From Flavobacterium luteolum (GTDB lineage: Bacteria; Bacteroidota; Bacteroidia; Flavobacteriales; Flavobacteriaceae): a stretch of 64,000 nt of DNA. Shown here in pieces: positions 18,252 through 26,664 of this stretch (its first letter is position 1; each line of letters opens with the position of its first letter). The notes under the pieces are model-generated. The model was not told the origin of the DNA. It saw nothing but the letters and a program-made list of their open reading frames with translations, and made no database searches. The stretch covers positions 2,914,001-2,978,000 of the forward strand of contig NZ_CP114286.1 in assembly GCF_027111275.1 (NCBI RefSeq), in the 5' to 3' direction. A program made the position numbers and the translations under genes.

Positions 18252-18467
18252 TTATTTTTTTACTTCTTCTACTTTAGCAGCAGCAGAATCAACTTTAGCA
18301 GCAGCAGAATCAACAGTTGCAGCAGCAGAATCAACAACAGCAGCAGCTGAATCAACAGCAACAGCAGTAGAATCTACAGCAGGAGCTTCAGCAGCAGCGT
18401 CAGCTTTTTTACAAGATACAACAGTTAATACAGCAACAACAGCTAAACTTAAAAATACTTTTTTCAT
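18252..18467 (-). CDS. Small Ala/Val-rich lipoprotein with heptad repeats (Lpp-like architecture)
   Basis: 71 residues. A lipoprotein signal (MKKVFLSLAVVAVLTVVSC) gives Cys19 as the lipidated residue and a 53-residue mature chain. Val occurs exactly every seven residues at 31, 38, 45, 52, 59 and 66 in units of the form VDSAAAK, so Val falls on one heptad position and Ala on the other core position, which predicts an Ala-rich coiled coil. The chain ends VKK. No acidic surface-export signal follows the Cys (CKKADAAAE), so a periplasm-facing location is likely. E. coli Lpp has the same plan (58 residues, Ala-rich heptads, C-terminal Lys), but homology is not shown. Entericidin-like small lipoprotein is an alternative. 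Confidence 0.8.
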   Translation of the reverse strand: MKKVFLSLAVVAVLTVVSCKKADAAAEAPAVDSTAVAVDSAAAVVDSAAATVDSAAAKVDSAAAKVEEVKK

Positions 18468-18503
18468 CTTACTTTATTATAAAAGGTTAATTATTAATTC
18501 GTG

Positions 18504-18511
18504 GCAAAGAT
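18504..18511 (-). promoter_or_regulatory. -7 element of the small lipoprotein gene
   Basis: Minus strand TATCTTTG, a perfect TAnnTTTG, 37 bases upstream of the ATG. Together with the nearby terminator it makes this a self-contained, probably strongly expressed unit. Confidence 0.65.
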
Positions 18512-18784
18512 ATAAATTTTTTAATATGTAAAATATTTTTTCACTTTTTTTTTAAAATATTTTCCTTACTCACGTTTATCTTATTTATCAAAGAATATGC
18601 CAAAATTATAAATTTTTCTTAAATTATCTAATTTCTAGTCTAAATTATTTTTTGTTGAATAATCTTTATGAAAATCAGCTATTTAGTTTCTCAGATTTAG
18701 GGTTTGTTTCGTTTTTTAAGAGTATTTAAGCAGAATCACTTTTGCTTATTTCTTCAAATTTAACACCTTTGTCAAATCAAAAGG
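18512..18784. other. AT-rich spacer without recognised gene
   Basis: Very AT-rich sequence between the lipoprotein promoter and the kdtA stop (both genes on the minus strand). I see no tRNA, no strong hairpin and no coding frame with convincing start or composition. Confidence 0.6.
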
Positions 18785-20014
18785 TTATGAGATGCGCTTC
18801 ATAATCGTTTCAGTGGCTCCTTTGTTGTCTTGAATAAACGATTTGCAGATTTTGCTTTTTTCTTCTAGAAAGTTTTTATCATTCAATAATTGGTTAAAAA
18901 CTGCTTTAAGTTCTACGTTGGTCGATATTGTTAAGCAGCCGCCAATTTCAACTAATGCGACAGCTTCTGAAAAATTCGAATAGTTTGGGCCAATTACAAT
19001 TGGAATTCCAAAAGTTGCAGGTTCTAATATATTATGTATTCCTGGGTTTCCAAATCCGCCTCCTACGTATGCGATTGTTCCATAGCTGTAAATCTTGGTC
19101 AAAATGCCAATTGTATCTATTATAAGAACATTATAATTAGATAAATCTTTATTTTCTTTTTCTGAGAATAAAATGGTTGATTTTGTGATCTTTGATAAAA
19201 GATCTGAAATTTGATCTGGCTTAATATTATGTGGAGCAATAATGAATTTTACATTTTCAGGAGCTTGATTGATATACTCAGCAATTAATACTTCGTCTTT
19301 TGGCCATGAGCTACCAACGACAATTGTTGGTTGATTGTTTTTAAAATTCTCTACAAAATCTAAGCGATTGTCTCTTTCTAAAATAGCATTTACACGATCA
19401 AAACGGGTGTCGCCAGAAACAATTACATTTTTAAAACCAAGTGATTCTATTTTTTGTTTAGAGCTTTCATTCTGAACAAAAAAATAGGTGAATGCATTTA
19501 ATGCTTTTCGATAAAAACCGCCATACCATTTAAAAAACATTTGATTGTCTCTGAAAATTCCTGAAATTAAATAAGTTGGTGTTTTGCTTTTTTCTAATTC
19601 CTGTAAATAGTTTAGCCAGAATTCGTATTTGATAAAAAAAGCAAATTCAGGATGAACTAGTTTTAAAAATCTTTTTGCATTGCTTTTAGTGTCAAGCGGT
19701 AAATAAATGGTCACATCGGCAACTGTGTTATTTTTACGCACTTCGTATCCAGATGGTGAAAAAAAGGTTACAATAATTTTATGAGAAGGGTATTTTTCTT
19801 TGATTTTTTCGATTACCGGAAGACCTTGTTCGTACTCGCCCAATGACGCAGAATGAAACCAGATGGTTTTGTCGTTTGCTTTTATTTTTTCTTCTAAAGT
19901 TGAAAATACATTTTTTCGGCCTTCAACAAAAAGCTTAATTTTCGGACTAAATAGCGCTACGATTTTTAAGAAAAATCCTGCTATGTAAATGGTTAGATTG
20001 TATAAAAAAAGCAT
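18785..20014 (-). CDS. kdtA: 3-deoxy-D-manno-octulosonic acid (Kdo) transferase
   Basis: 409 residues, normal WaaA length. It transfers Kdo from CMP-Kdo to lipid IVA at the inner membrane. N-terminal membrane anchor (residues 3-24), catalytic base Glu60 in HSASLGEYEQGLP, and donor-site motifs APHNIKPDQ and IAYVGGGFGNPGIHNILEPATFGIPIVIGP. These are the GT30 hallmarks. It is isolated from other lipid A genes here and is divergent from the sugar aminotransferase operon. Confidence 0.95.
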   Translation of the reverse strand: MLFLYNLTIYIAGFFLKIVALFSPKIKLFVEGRKNVFSTLEEKIKANDKTIWFHSASLGEYEQGLPVIEKIKEKYPSHKIIVTFFSPSGYEVRKNNTVADVTIYLPLDTKSNAKRFLKLVHPEFAFFIKYEFWLNYLQELEKSKTPTYLISGIFRDNQMFFKWYGGFYRKALNAFTYFFVQNESSKQKIESLGFKNVIVSGDTRFDRVNAILERDNRLDFVENFKNNQPTIVVGSSWPKDEVLIAEYINQAPENVKFIIAPHNIKPDQISDLLSKITKSTILFSEKENKDLSNYNVLIIDTIGILTKIYSYGTIAYVGGGFGNPGIHNILEPATFGIPIVIGPNYSNFSEAVALVEIGGCLTISTNVELKAVFNQLLNDKNFLEEKSKICKSFIQDNKGATETIMKRIS

Positions 20015-20152
20015 GTAATTTTTTTTGCAGCTAAATTACATTTCTTTCGACTATTTTCATTGGTTTGAAGCTATTAATAACTATTTTTGTTCTTCCTTTT
20101 AGAGATTTCTGTCCGAAAACAGTGTCTTTAATTTTTTTTAAATACATTCAAA

Positions 20153-21286
20153 ATGAAAAAAATACAAATGGTTGACTTAAAGAGTCAATACGAAAAAATA
20201 AAATCTACTGTAGATGCTTCAATTCAAGAAGTTTTAGATACAAATACTTATATCAACGGACCTTTAGTTCATCAATTTCAAAAGAATCTTGAAGATTATT
20301 TAGGGGCAAAACACGTTATTCCTTGTGCTAACGGTACAGATGCGTTGCAGATTGCAATGATGGGATTAGATCTGAAGCCAGGAGACGAAGTTATTACTGC
20401 CGATTTTACTTTTGCAGCAACTGTTGAGGTTATTGCATTGTTGCAATTAACTCCAGTTTTAGTTGATGTTGATTTGCATAATATGAACATCGATATCGAA
20501 GCAGTTAAAAAAGCAATTACACCAAAAACAAAAGCAATTGTTCCGGTTCATTTATTTGGACGTGCAGCTAATATGGATGCAATTATGGAAATTGCTAAAG
20601 AGCATAATTTATATGTAATTGAAGATAACGCTCAAGCAATTGGTGCAGATTATATTTCTAAATCTGGATCAAAAGTGAAAGTAGGAACAATTGGCCACGT
20701 TGCGGCAACTTCATTCTTTCCTTCTAAAAACCTTGGATGTTATGGAGATGGAGGAGCAATTTTTACAAATGATGATAAACTAGCACACATCATCCGCGGA
20801 ATTGTAAATCACGGAATGTATGAGCGTTACCACCACGATGTTGTGGGAGTGAATTCTCGTTTGGATAGTATTCAAGCTGGAGTTTTAAATGCTAAATTAC
20901 CGTTGTTAGATGAATATAATGCAGCGCGTCGTTTGGCGGCAACAAAATACAATGCGGCTTTTGCTGGAAATGCAAAAATTATTACTCCAGATTTTGATGC
21001 AAACCAGAATAATCACGTTTTTCATCAATACGTTTTAAGAATTTTAGACGCAGACAGAAATGCTTTAATGCAACATTTATTAGATAAAGGAATTCCATGT
21101 GCAATTTATTATCCAATTCCATTGCATTCTCAAAAAGCATATTTAGATCCTCGTTATAAAGAAGAACAATTTCCAGTTACAAATAAATTAGTGCAGGAAG
21201 TAATAGCTTTGCCAATGCACACAGAACTTGACGACGAACAAATTAAATTTATTACCGATTCTGTTTTAGAATTTTTGAATAAATAA
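20153..21286 (+). CDS. DegT/DnrJ/EryC1/StrS family aminotransferase
   Basis: 377-residue PLP enzyme of the sugar aminotransferase family. It shows GTDALQIAMMGLDLKPGDEVI (cofactor phosphate region, residue 61 on), PVHLFGRAANMD, IEDNAQAIGA, and the Schiff-base Lys192 in TSFFPSKNLGCYGDGGA. Such enzymes aminate nucleotide-linked keto-sugars for surface polysaccharide; the substrate is not determinable. It is first of a three-gene cluster with an NTF2-like protein (2-base gap) and galE, which supports a nucleotide-sugar role. Confidence 0.92.
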   Translation: MKKIQMVDLKSQYEKIKSTVDASIQEVLDTNTYINGPLVHQFQKNLEDYLGAKHVIPCANGTDALQIAMMGLDLKPGDEVITADFTFAATVEVIALLQLTPVLVDVDLHNMNIDIEAVKKAITPKTKAIVPVHLFGRAANMDAIMEIAKEHNLYVIEDNAQAIGADYISKSGSKVKVGTIGHVAATSFFPSKNLGCYGDGGAIFTNDDKLAHIIRGIVNHGMYERYHHDVVGVNSRLDSIQAGVLNAKLPLLDEYNAARRLAATKYNAAFAGNAKIITPDFDANQNNHVFHQYVLRILDADRNALMQHLLDKGIPCAIYYPIPLHSQKAYLDPRYKEEQFPVTNKLVQEVIALPMHTELDDEQIKFITDSVLEFLNK

Positions 21287-21288
21287 AG

Positions 21289-21729
21289 ATGAGAAAAGGT
21301 AGTCTTTTAATTTTAATGATTTTTCTTCAGTTTTCGGTTTTGGCTCAAAAAACGAATTCTAAAGAAGAGAATGCGGTTATCAGTCAAGTCGAAATTTTGC
21401 GTCAGGCAATGATTGATGCTAATGGAGCGAAATTGAAAGCGCTAACTTCGGACAAATTAAATTATGTCCACTCAAATGGTAATTTTCAAAACCAAGCTGA
21501 ATTTATAGAAGGAATCGTAAGTGGAAAATCTGATTTTGTTTCGATCGATTTTCAGAACCAAACTATAACTATTCAGAATGATGTTGCCATAGTTCGACAT
21601 GTTTTATCGGCTCATACCAAAGACGATGGAATAGATCGAGATATTAAAATAGGAATAATGCTCGTTTGGCAGAAACAAAAAGGCAAATGGGTTTTAATTG
21701 CTAGACAAGCTTATAAATTAACTACATAA
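21289..21729 (+). CDS. Exported nuclear transport factor 2-like (DUF4440-type) protein
   Basis: 146 residues with a signal peptide (1-19, ending VLAQ). The body, QVEILRQAMIDANGAKLKAL and then IVRHVLSAHTKD and MLVWQKQKGKWVLIARQAYKL, matches the SnoaL/DUF4440 cone fold. Usually such proteins bind small molecules or act as steroid-isomerase-like enzymes; the role here is unknown. It is cotranscribed between the aminotransferase (2-base gap) and galE (15-base gap). Confidence 0.8.
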   Translation: MRKGSLLILMIFLQFSVLAQKTNSKEENAVISQVEILRQAMIDANGAKLKALTSDKLNYVHSNGNFQNQAEFIEGIVSGKSDFVSIDFQNQTITIQNDVAIVRHVLSAHTKDDGIDRDIKIGIMLVWQKQKGKWVLIARQAYKLTT

Positions 21730-21744
21730 AACAACCACAAAAAA

Positions 21745-22761
21745 ATGAAAGTATTAGTAACAGGAGGATTAGGATTTATCGGTTCTCACACTGTAGTCGA
21801 ATTGCAAAATGAAGGCTTCGAAGTTGTGATCATTGATAATCTTTCTAATTCTTCAGAAGATGTTTTAAAAGGAATTACCGCGATTACAGGAAAAACGCCT
21901 TTATTCGAGAAAATTGATCTAAGAGAGAAAAGTACCGTTCGGGATTTTTTTAAAAAACATAATGATGTTACTGGTGTCATTCATTTTGCTGCTTCAAAAG
22001 CTGTTGGAGAAAGTGTTGAGCAGCCTTTACTGTATTATGAAAACAACATTAGTAGTTTAGTTTACCTTTTACAAGAATTACAGCAAAAACCTGAAGCAAG
22101 TTTTATTTTTAGTTCTTCTTGTACGGTTTACGGTCAAGCCGAAAAAATGCCAATTACAGAAGATGCTCCGGTTCAAGCAGCGATGTCTCCGTACGGAAAC
22201 ACAAAACAGATTGGAGAAGAAATTATTACAGATACAGCTAAAGTTACCAATATCAGCGCTATTTTATTGCGTTATTTTAATCCGGTTGGAGCACACGAAT
22301 CTGTTGAAATTGGAGAATTACCATTAGGAGTTCCGCAAAATTTAGTTCCGTTTATTACACAAACTGGAGTAGGATTGCGTCAGGAATTATCGGTTTTTGG
22401 AAATGATTATCCAACACCAGACGGAACTGCTGTTCGCGATTACATTCACGTCGTAGATTTAGCGAAAGCACACGTAATTGCTTTACAGCGCTTGTTAAAC
22501 AAAAAGAACTTGGCAAAAGTAGAAACTTTCAATTTAGGAACAGGAAAAGGAAGTTCTGTTCTTGAAGTCATTCATAGTTTTGAAAAAGTCAGCGGTAAAA
22601 AATTGCCTTACAAGATGATGCCTCGTCGTGAAGGTGATATTACTGAAGCTTATGCAAATACAGATATGGCAAATAATGTCTTAGGATGGAAGGCTGAACT
22701 AAGTTTAGACGAAGCAATGGCAAGTGCTTGGAAATGGGAACAAAAAGTGAGGAATAAATAG
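21745..22761 (+). CDS. galE: UDP-glucose 4-epimerase
   Basis: 338-residue extended short-chain dehydrogenase interconverting UDP-glucose and UDP-galactose. NAD motif GGLGFIGSH at 7-15, catalytic SSSCTVYG near 123-130 with Tyr150 and Lys154 in the MSPYGNTK motif, and PVGAHESVEIGE and GTAVRDYIHVVDLA further on. The family includes epimerases of other UDP-sugars, but length and motifs fit GalE. Last gene of the operon starting at the aminotransferase. Confidence 0.93.
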   Translation: MKVLVTGGLGFIGSHTVVELQNEGFEVVIIDNLSNSSEDVLKGITAITGKTPLFEKIDLREKSTVRDFFKKHNDVTGVIHFAASKAVGESVEQPLLYYENNISSLVYLLQELQQKPEASFIFSSSCTVYGQAEKMPITEDAPVQAAMSPYGNTKQIGEEIITDTAKVTNISAILLRYFNPVGAHESVEIGELPLGVPQNLVPFITQTGVGLRQELSVFGNDYPTPDGTAVRDYIHVVDLAKAHVIALQRLLNKKNLAKVETFNLGTGKGSSVLEVIHSFEKVSGKKLPYKMMPRREGDITEAYANTDMANNVLGWKAELSLDEAMASAWKWEQKVRNK

Positions 22762-22788
22762 TTTTTTAAATAAAATTATAAATTTTAA

Positions 22789-22828
22789 GATCCCAGATTA
22801 TAGCAATATAGTTTGGGATTTTTTTTTA
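22789..22828 (+). terminator. Terminator after galE
   Basis: Imperfect stem ATCCCAGATTATA (from 22790) with TATAGTTTGGGAT (to 22820) then nine T's. An in-frame upstream extension of the transporter gene would begin inside this hairpin, which is a reason to place that gene's start at 22843. Confidence 0.75.
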
Positions 22829-22842
22829 GCGTATTAATTATC

Positions 22843-23748
22843 ATGAAACAAAGCTTAGATTATAAATTGATATTTGCCTTAGGGGCTGTTGGAATTATTT
22901 GGGGAACTACCTTTTTGGGTATTAGAGTTGCGGTTGAAACTATTCCGCCATGGTTTGTAACCTCAATTCGTCAGGGATTGGCAGGAATAATCATGATGAT
23001 GATTTTATTGTTTAAAAAAGAATTGAAATGGATTGGGTGGGAAAATTTAAAACACCAGCTTGTTCCGTCTATTTTGATGATTGTAATTGCAAATGGCTTT
23101 ACAACTGTTGCGGAACAGACTGTACCAAGCGGACTGGCTTCGGTAATCAGTGCTATGGCTCCGATACTTATTTTTCTGGGCAGTATTTTATTTAAATTAC
23201 AAAAACCAAGTTTAAGAGGATTTATTGGAGTCATAATAGGATTTTCGGGAGTGGTTTTTATATTTAAAGACGGACTCGGGTCTTTTTTAGATGCCGATTA
23301 CAGAATTGGAATGATGTTTATGGGATTTGCGATTACTGCTTGGGCTGGTGGAACAATTTATACCAAAATTCATGGGAATAAATCTAAAAATATAGTTCTT
23401 AATTTATTTTACCAGTTTACAATGGCTTCATGCATTCAGGTTGTTTTGGCATTCATTTTTTCGCCCACTATTGATGTGAATTTATGGAGTTCTAAAAGTG
23501 TTTTTGCAGCATTATATTTGTCGATTTTCGGATCTGTAATTGCTTTTTTCAGCTATAATTATGCTCTGAAACATGTTACTCCGGTTCAGGTTTCTATTTT
23601 GGCGTATATCAACACCATAATTGCGGTGTTTTTTGGTTGGCTTATTTTGGATGAAAAAATTACCATAGATTTTATAATTGCAACAATCCTGATCATTTTG
23701 GGAGTTTTTATTATTAATTATAAAAAGAAGGAAAAGAAAACTTTGTAA
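22843..23748 (+). CDS. EamA/DMT family transporter
   Basis: 301 residues from ATG 22843. About ten hydrophobic segments in two EamA halves; the first begins LIFALGAVGIIWGTTFLGIRVAVETIPPWF, the second ends AYINTIIAVFFGWLILDEKIT. It is an inner-membrane drug/metabolite transporter, exporting small metabolites by family; the substrate is unknown. The reading frame runs back to 22813 but that start falls in the galE terminator. Basic residues KKKEKK end the protein. Confidence 0.9.
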   Translation: MKQSLDYKLIFALGAVGIIWGTTFLGIRVAVETIPPWFVTSIRQGLAGIIMMMILLFKKELKWIGWENLKHQLVPSILMIVIANGFTTVAEQTVPSGLASVISAMAPILIFLGSILFKLQKPSLRGFIGVIIGFSGVVFIFKDGLGSFLDADYRIGMMFMGFAITAWAGGTIYTKIHGNKSKNIVLNLFYQFTMASCIQVVLAFIFSPTIDVNLWSSKSVFAALYLSIFGSVIAFFSYNYALKHVTPVQVSILAYINTIIAVFFGWLILDEKITIDFIIATILIILGVFIINYKKKEKKTL

Positions 23749-23769
23749 ATTTTGATTTAGTTTATTTTG

Positions 23770-23777
23770 TAAATTTG
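23770..23777 (+). promoter_or_regulatory. -7 element before the toxin-antitoxin pair
   Basis: TAAATTTG fits TAnnTTTG, 21 bases upstream of the first ATG; TTTG motifs lie 15 and 24 bases before it, so the -33 element is uncertain. Confidence 0.55.
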
Positions 23778-23798
23778 TAAGATTAAAATGTAGGAATA

Positions 23799-23993
23799 AT
23801 GAGTTCGGATAAAGAAAGTAAAAAGAAAGATAAGGTAGAAGAATCAAGAGTAGAATACGAAATCCAAAAACCAAGGCGACAAGGTATAGATCTCGAAACT
23901 TTTGATTTTGATGCTGAGTTTGCAAAAGGGTTAACTCTGGAGGAAGCTAAAGCAGAATCTATTAGAAGAATTCGAGAATGGTGGGGGAAATAG
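23799..23993 (+). CDS. Small charged protein, probable antitoxin of the ParE-like toxin
   Basis: 64 residues, highly charged. N-terminus is Lys/Asp/Glu rich (SSDKESKKKDKVEES), the middle has PRRQGIDLETFDFDAEFAKG, and the end is an amphipathic helix LTLEEAKAESIRRIREWWGK. No ribbon-helix-helix or other DNA-binding motif is evident. It overlaps the downstream toxin gene by 16 bases, the usual coupling of antitoxin and toxin. The antitoxin role is inferred from position and size; I do not recognise the family. It may neutralise by direct binding only. Confidence 0.7.
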   Translation: MSSDKESKKKDKVEESRVEYEIQKPRRQGIDLETFDFDAEFAKGLTLEEAKAESIRRIREWWGK

Positions 23994-24304
23994 AAGTTAT
24001 ATTTACCCCAAAAGTATTAGAGTTTTTAGATGATTTAATACTTTTATTATATAAAAAAGAATATTTTGGATTTCTTAGATCTGCGGAAAATTATGTTTTA
24101 ACAATGTATGATGCAATTCCAGGTAGGTTAAAGAAAGCAAGGCATTGTCAAACTCCTAGTTCAATTAAATATTTAGGGGCAAATTATATTTTTTATAAAG
24201 TAAACAATAGAACAACTTGGTATATTTTCTTCGAAAAAAGAGAAGGAAATTATTTGGTAACAGCGATTATAAATAACAACTCTGTCGAAGTTGGATATCT
24301 TTAA
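23978..24304 (+). CDS. RelE/ParE family toxin
   Basis: 108 residues. The fold pattern is ParE/RelE-like: N-terminal helix IFTPKVLEFLDDLILLLYKK, central IPGRLKKARHCQTPS, and C-terminal strands YIFYKVNNRTTWYIFFEKREGNYLVTAIINNNS. RelE-type toxins cleave mRNA on the ribosome, ParE-type poison gyrase; which applies here cannot be read off. It is translationally coupled to the 64-residue partner (16-base overlap) and followed by a terminator. GTG at 23981 is an alternative start. Confidence 0.8.
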   Translation: MVGEIEVIFTPKVLEFLDDLILLLYKKEYFGFLRSAENYVLTMYDAIPGRLKKARHCQTPSSIKYLGANYIFYKVNNRTTWYIFFEKREGNYLVTAIINNNSVEVGYL

Positions 24305-24310
24305 AAACAA

Positions 24311-24347
24311 AACCCTCATAAACCGATTAAAGTCTATGAGGATTTTT
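24311..24347 (+). terminator. Terminator after the toxin gene
   Basis: Stem CCTCATA with TATGAGG separated by about 15 bases and followed by six T's, just downstream of the toxin stop. Confidence 0.7.
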
Positions 24348-24396
24348 TATGTGTATAGTTTTTTAACTGAAAACTGAGACCGCGACTGAAAACTAA

Positions 24397-25269
24397 TTAA
24401 GCATTAGCAACAGCAGCTTCTTTATCAATTTTATTAATCAATCCAGTTAATACTTTTCCTGGACCAACTTCAGTAAACAAAGTCGCACCGTCAGCAATCA
24501 TTTGTTGTACAGATTGTGTCCATCTTACTGGAGCAGTCAATTGAATGATTAAGTTCTTTTTAATTTCATTAGCATCAGAAACTGCGCTTGCAGTTACGTT
24601 TTGATACACTGGGCAAATAGGAGCAGAGAAAGTAGTTGCTTCAATTGCAGCAGCCAATTCTTCTCTCGCTGGTTCCATCATTGGAGAATGGAAAGCTCCT
24701 CCAACAGGTAAAATTAAAGCACGTTTTGCTCCGGCAGCTTTCATTGCTTCGCAAGCTTTTTCAACAGCAGTAGTTTCACCAGAAATTACCAATTGACCTG
24801 GGCAGTTATAGTTAGCAGCAACTACAACACCATCGATAGAAGCACATACTTCTTCTACAACATTATCAGCTAAACCTAAAACAGCAGCCATTGTAGAAGG
24901 AGTAATTTCGCAAGCTTTTTGCATTGCAAGAGCACGTTGAGAAACTAATTTTAAACCATCTTCAAAAGATAAAGTTCCGTTAGCAACCAAAGCTGAAAAT
25001 TCTCCTAATGAGTGTCCTGCAACCATTTCCGGTTTGAAATCTTCTAAAGTTTTCGCTAAAATAACAGAATGTAAAAATACTGCAGGCTGTGTAACTTTAG
25101 TTTCTTTTAGTTCTTCGGCAGTGCCTTCAAACATGATATCTGTAATTCTGAAACCTAATATTTCATTAGCTTTTTCGAATAATTCTTTGGCTAAAGCCGA
25201 ATTTTCATAAAGGTCTTTACCCATTCCTGTGAATTGTGCACCTTGACCCGGAAATACGTATGCTTTCAT
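24397..25269 (-). CDS. fabD: Malonyl-CoA:ACP transacylase
   Basis: 290 residues from the ATG at 25269, which gives the normal N-terminus MKAYVFPGQGAQFTGMG. The reading frame extends back to 25317 but that part (Lys/Asn rich) is not family-like. Loads malonyl groups onto ACP for fatty acid synthesis. Nucleophile Ser87 in VAGHSLGEFSAL and catalytic His in GGAFHSPMMEPAREE; also GQLVISGE. It stands alone rather than in a fab cluster. A -7 element TATTTTTG lies upstream (25333-25326). Confidence 0.95.
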   Translation of the reverse strand: MKAYVFPGQGAQFTGMGKDLYENSALAKELFEKANEILGFRITDIMFEGTAEELKETKVTQPAVFLHSVILAKTLEDFKPEMVAGHSLGEFSALVANGTLSFEDGLKLVSQRALAMQKACEITPSTMAAVLGLADNVVEEVCASIDGVVVAANYNCPGQLVISGETTAVEKACEAMKAAGAKRALILPVGGAFHSPMMEPAREELAAAIEATTFSAPICPVYQNVTASAVSDANEIKKNLIIQLTAPVRWTQSVQQMIADGATLFTEVGPGKVLTGLINKIDKEAAVANA

Positions 25270-25325
25270 TTGTCTAATTTGTTTTTTATTTTTTTTAGAA
25301 TTGAAAATTAGCTTCAATTGAAAGG

Positions 25326-25333
25326 CAAAAATA
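25326..25333 (-). promoter_or_regulatory. -7 element of fabD
   Basis: Minus strand TATTTTTG (TAnnTTTG), about 57 bases before the chosen fabD start, which leaves the rejected upstream extension partly inside the leader. Confidence 0.5.
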
Positions 25334-25341
25334 ATACTTTT

Positions 25342-25704
25342 TTATTTCGTATAATCCTTAAACATGTAAATCCATGCTAATCGTGAAAATCGTAGATTGA
25401 AAGAAGTGAGCAAAGTGATCACAACAGCAATAATAGGAATGATTCGTAAATCGAAATTTTTCTCAAAGAAAAACTGTGCAATACAATAAGTGGCAATTCC
25501 TTGAGCGACTGTTAAACCGTAGTTTACATACATGGCGCCAAAGAAATAACCAGGTTCTTTTTGGAATTTATAATTGCAATGACTGCAGTATTCATTCATT
25601 TTTGGAAGACCAAAAGTCAGAAAAATATTTTTGTCTGTAAAGACTTTTCCTTTATGACAAACAGGACATTCGTTGCTTAAAATATGAGTTAGTGCATTTG
25701 ACAT
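25342..25704 (-). CDS. DUF983 domain-containing membrane protein
   Basis: 120 residues from ATG 25704. Two CxxC pairs form a likely zinc ribbon: ECPVCHKGKVF (about 13-23) and YCSHCNYKFQKEPGYFFGAMYVNYG (about 39 on). Two membrane segments follow (about 65-80 and 92-108). This is the DUF983 layout; function is unknown. The frame stays open upstream to 25887 but that part overlaps the divergent AraC gene and its promoter region, and the -7 element TACCTTTG sits just upstream of 25704. Confidence 0.87.
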   Translation of the reverse strand: MSNALTHILSNECPVCHKGKVFTDKNIFLTFGLPKMNEYCSHCNYKFQKEPGYFFGAMYVNYGLTVAQGIATYCIAQFFFEKNFDLRIIPIIAVVITLLTSFNLRFSRLAWIYMFKDYTK

Positions 25705-25727
25705 GACTTTGATGTTTTTTATTTGCA

Positions 25728-25735
25728 CAAAGGTA
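25728..25735 (-). promoter_or_regulatory. -7 element of the DUF983 gene
   Basis: Minus strand TACCTTTG, 23 bases before the ATG at 25704; it supports that start over the longer open frame. Confidence 0.55.
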
Positions 25736-25800
25736 ATTCGGAGCAGAATAAAAGTCTTTTTAGTATCTTCGCTTATTATAGCACAATAAAGACATTTTTT

Positions 25801-26664
25801 ATGAAACGATATCCGATTTATAGTGTTCAGAATTTTAGCTGTAACGATATTCACCGTGATTTTTATGTCAATACTTTTACAGAACATTTAAAGAATCACA
25901 GTTTTGTCGAAGAACCGCATCGTCATGACTCGTATTTAATGGTTTTTTTTACAAAAGGTTCAGGATTGCATGAAGTTGATTTTGACCAGTTCGAAATCAA
26001 AAGAGGAAGCCTTTTTGTGCTACAGCCTGGACAAATGCATCATTGGAATTTATCTAAAGACGTTCAAGGTTTTGTAATTATCTTTTCACAGGAATTGTAC
26101 AATCTGTATTTCGGACAGAAAAAAATCAACGACTATAATTTTTATCATTCCATTCATAATCGACCGGAAATGGTTTTTGAAGAAAATGAAATCCCCAAAA
26201 TCCTTCCATATTTCGATTTGCTGATTCAGGAGAACAGTCAAAATGTTAAATATCAATTAGATAAATTACTGAACTTGTTAGATTGTATTCATATTGAAGT
26301 TGCTCGAAAATACAATGAAACTTATTCACATCAAGCGCATTCCTACAATATCAAAATCAATGCATTTGAATCCATTTTAGAAGAATACTTCAGAACCCAA
26401 AAGTTGCCATCGTTTTATGCAGATAAGCTAAATATAACGTTGAAACATTTAAACAGAATCTGCAATGAAATACTTCAAAAAACTGCTACAGACGTAATCA
26501 CTGACAGAGTAATTCTGGAAATAAAAAGAATGTTGATCGATAAACAATTAGCAGTAAATGAAGTTGCCTTTAAAGTAGGCTACGAAGATTATTCCTATTT
26601 CTCTCGTTTCTTCAAAAAACAAACTGGAATGTCTCCGACTGAATTTAGAAACACGGTGCGATGA
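25801..26664 (+). CDS. AraC family transcriptional regulator
   Basis: 287 residues from ATG 25801 (MKRYPIYSV); the open frame to 25723 has no family features. N-terminal cupin-like sensing domain (VEEPHRHDSYLMVFFTKGSG, then LFVLQPGQMHHW) and C-terminal AraC DNA-binding domain with two helix-turn-helix units (LPSFYADKLNITLKHLNRICNEILQKT and VNEVAFKVGYEDYSYFSRFFKKQTGMSPTEFR). The effector is unknown. It is divergent from DUF983 and convergent with yceI across a large hairpin repeat. Confidence 0.92.
   Translation: MKRYPIYSVQNFSCNDIHRDFYVNTFTEHLKNHSFVEEPHRHDSYLMVFFTKGSGLHEVDFDQFEIKRGSLFVLQPGQMHHWNLSKDVQGFVIIFSQELYNLYFGQKKINDYNFYHSIHNRPEMVFEENEIPKILPYFDLLIQENSQNVKYQLDKLLNLLDCIHIEVARKYNETYSHQAHSYNIKINAFESILEEYFRTQKLPSFYADKLNITLKHLNRICNEILQKTATDVITDRVILEIKRMLIDKQLAVNEVAFKVGYEDYSYFSRFFKKQTGMSPTEFRNTVR

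Noticed and set aside
18252..18467. Low-complexity chance frame
   Set aside because: Rejected as an explanation rather than as a gene: it has a lipoprotein signal, a perfect -7 element and a terminator, so it is kept as real.
25270..25317. N-terminal extension of fabD
   Set aside because: The added residues (Lys/Asn rich) are not FabD-like, and the normal N-terminus MKAYVFPGQG starts at 25269.
25705..25887. N-terminal extension of the DUF983 gene and 5' extension of the AraC gene
   Set aside because: Both would overlap divergently. The -7 element at 25728-25735 would lie inside the extension of DUF983. The conserved cores begin at 25704 and 25801.
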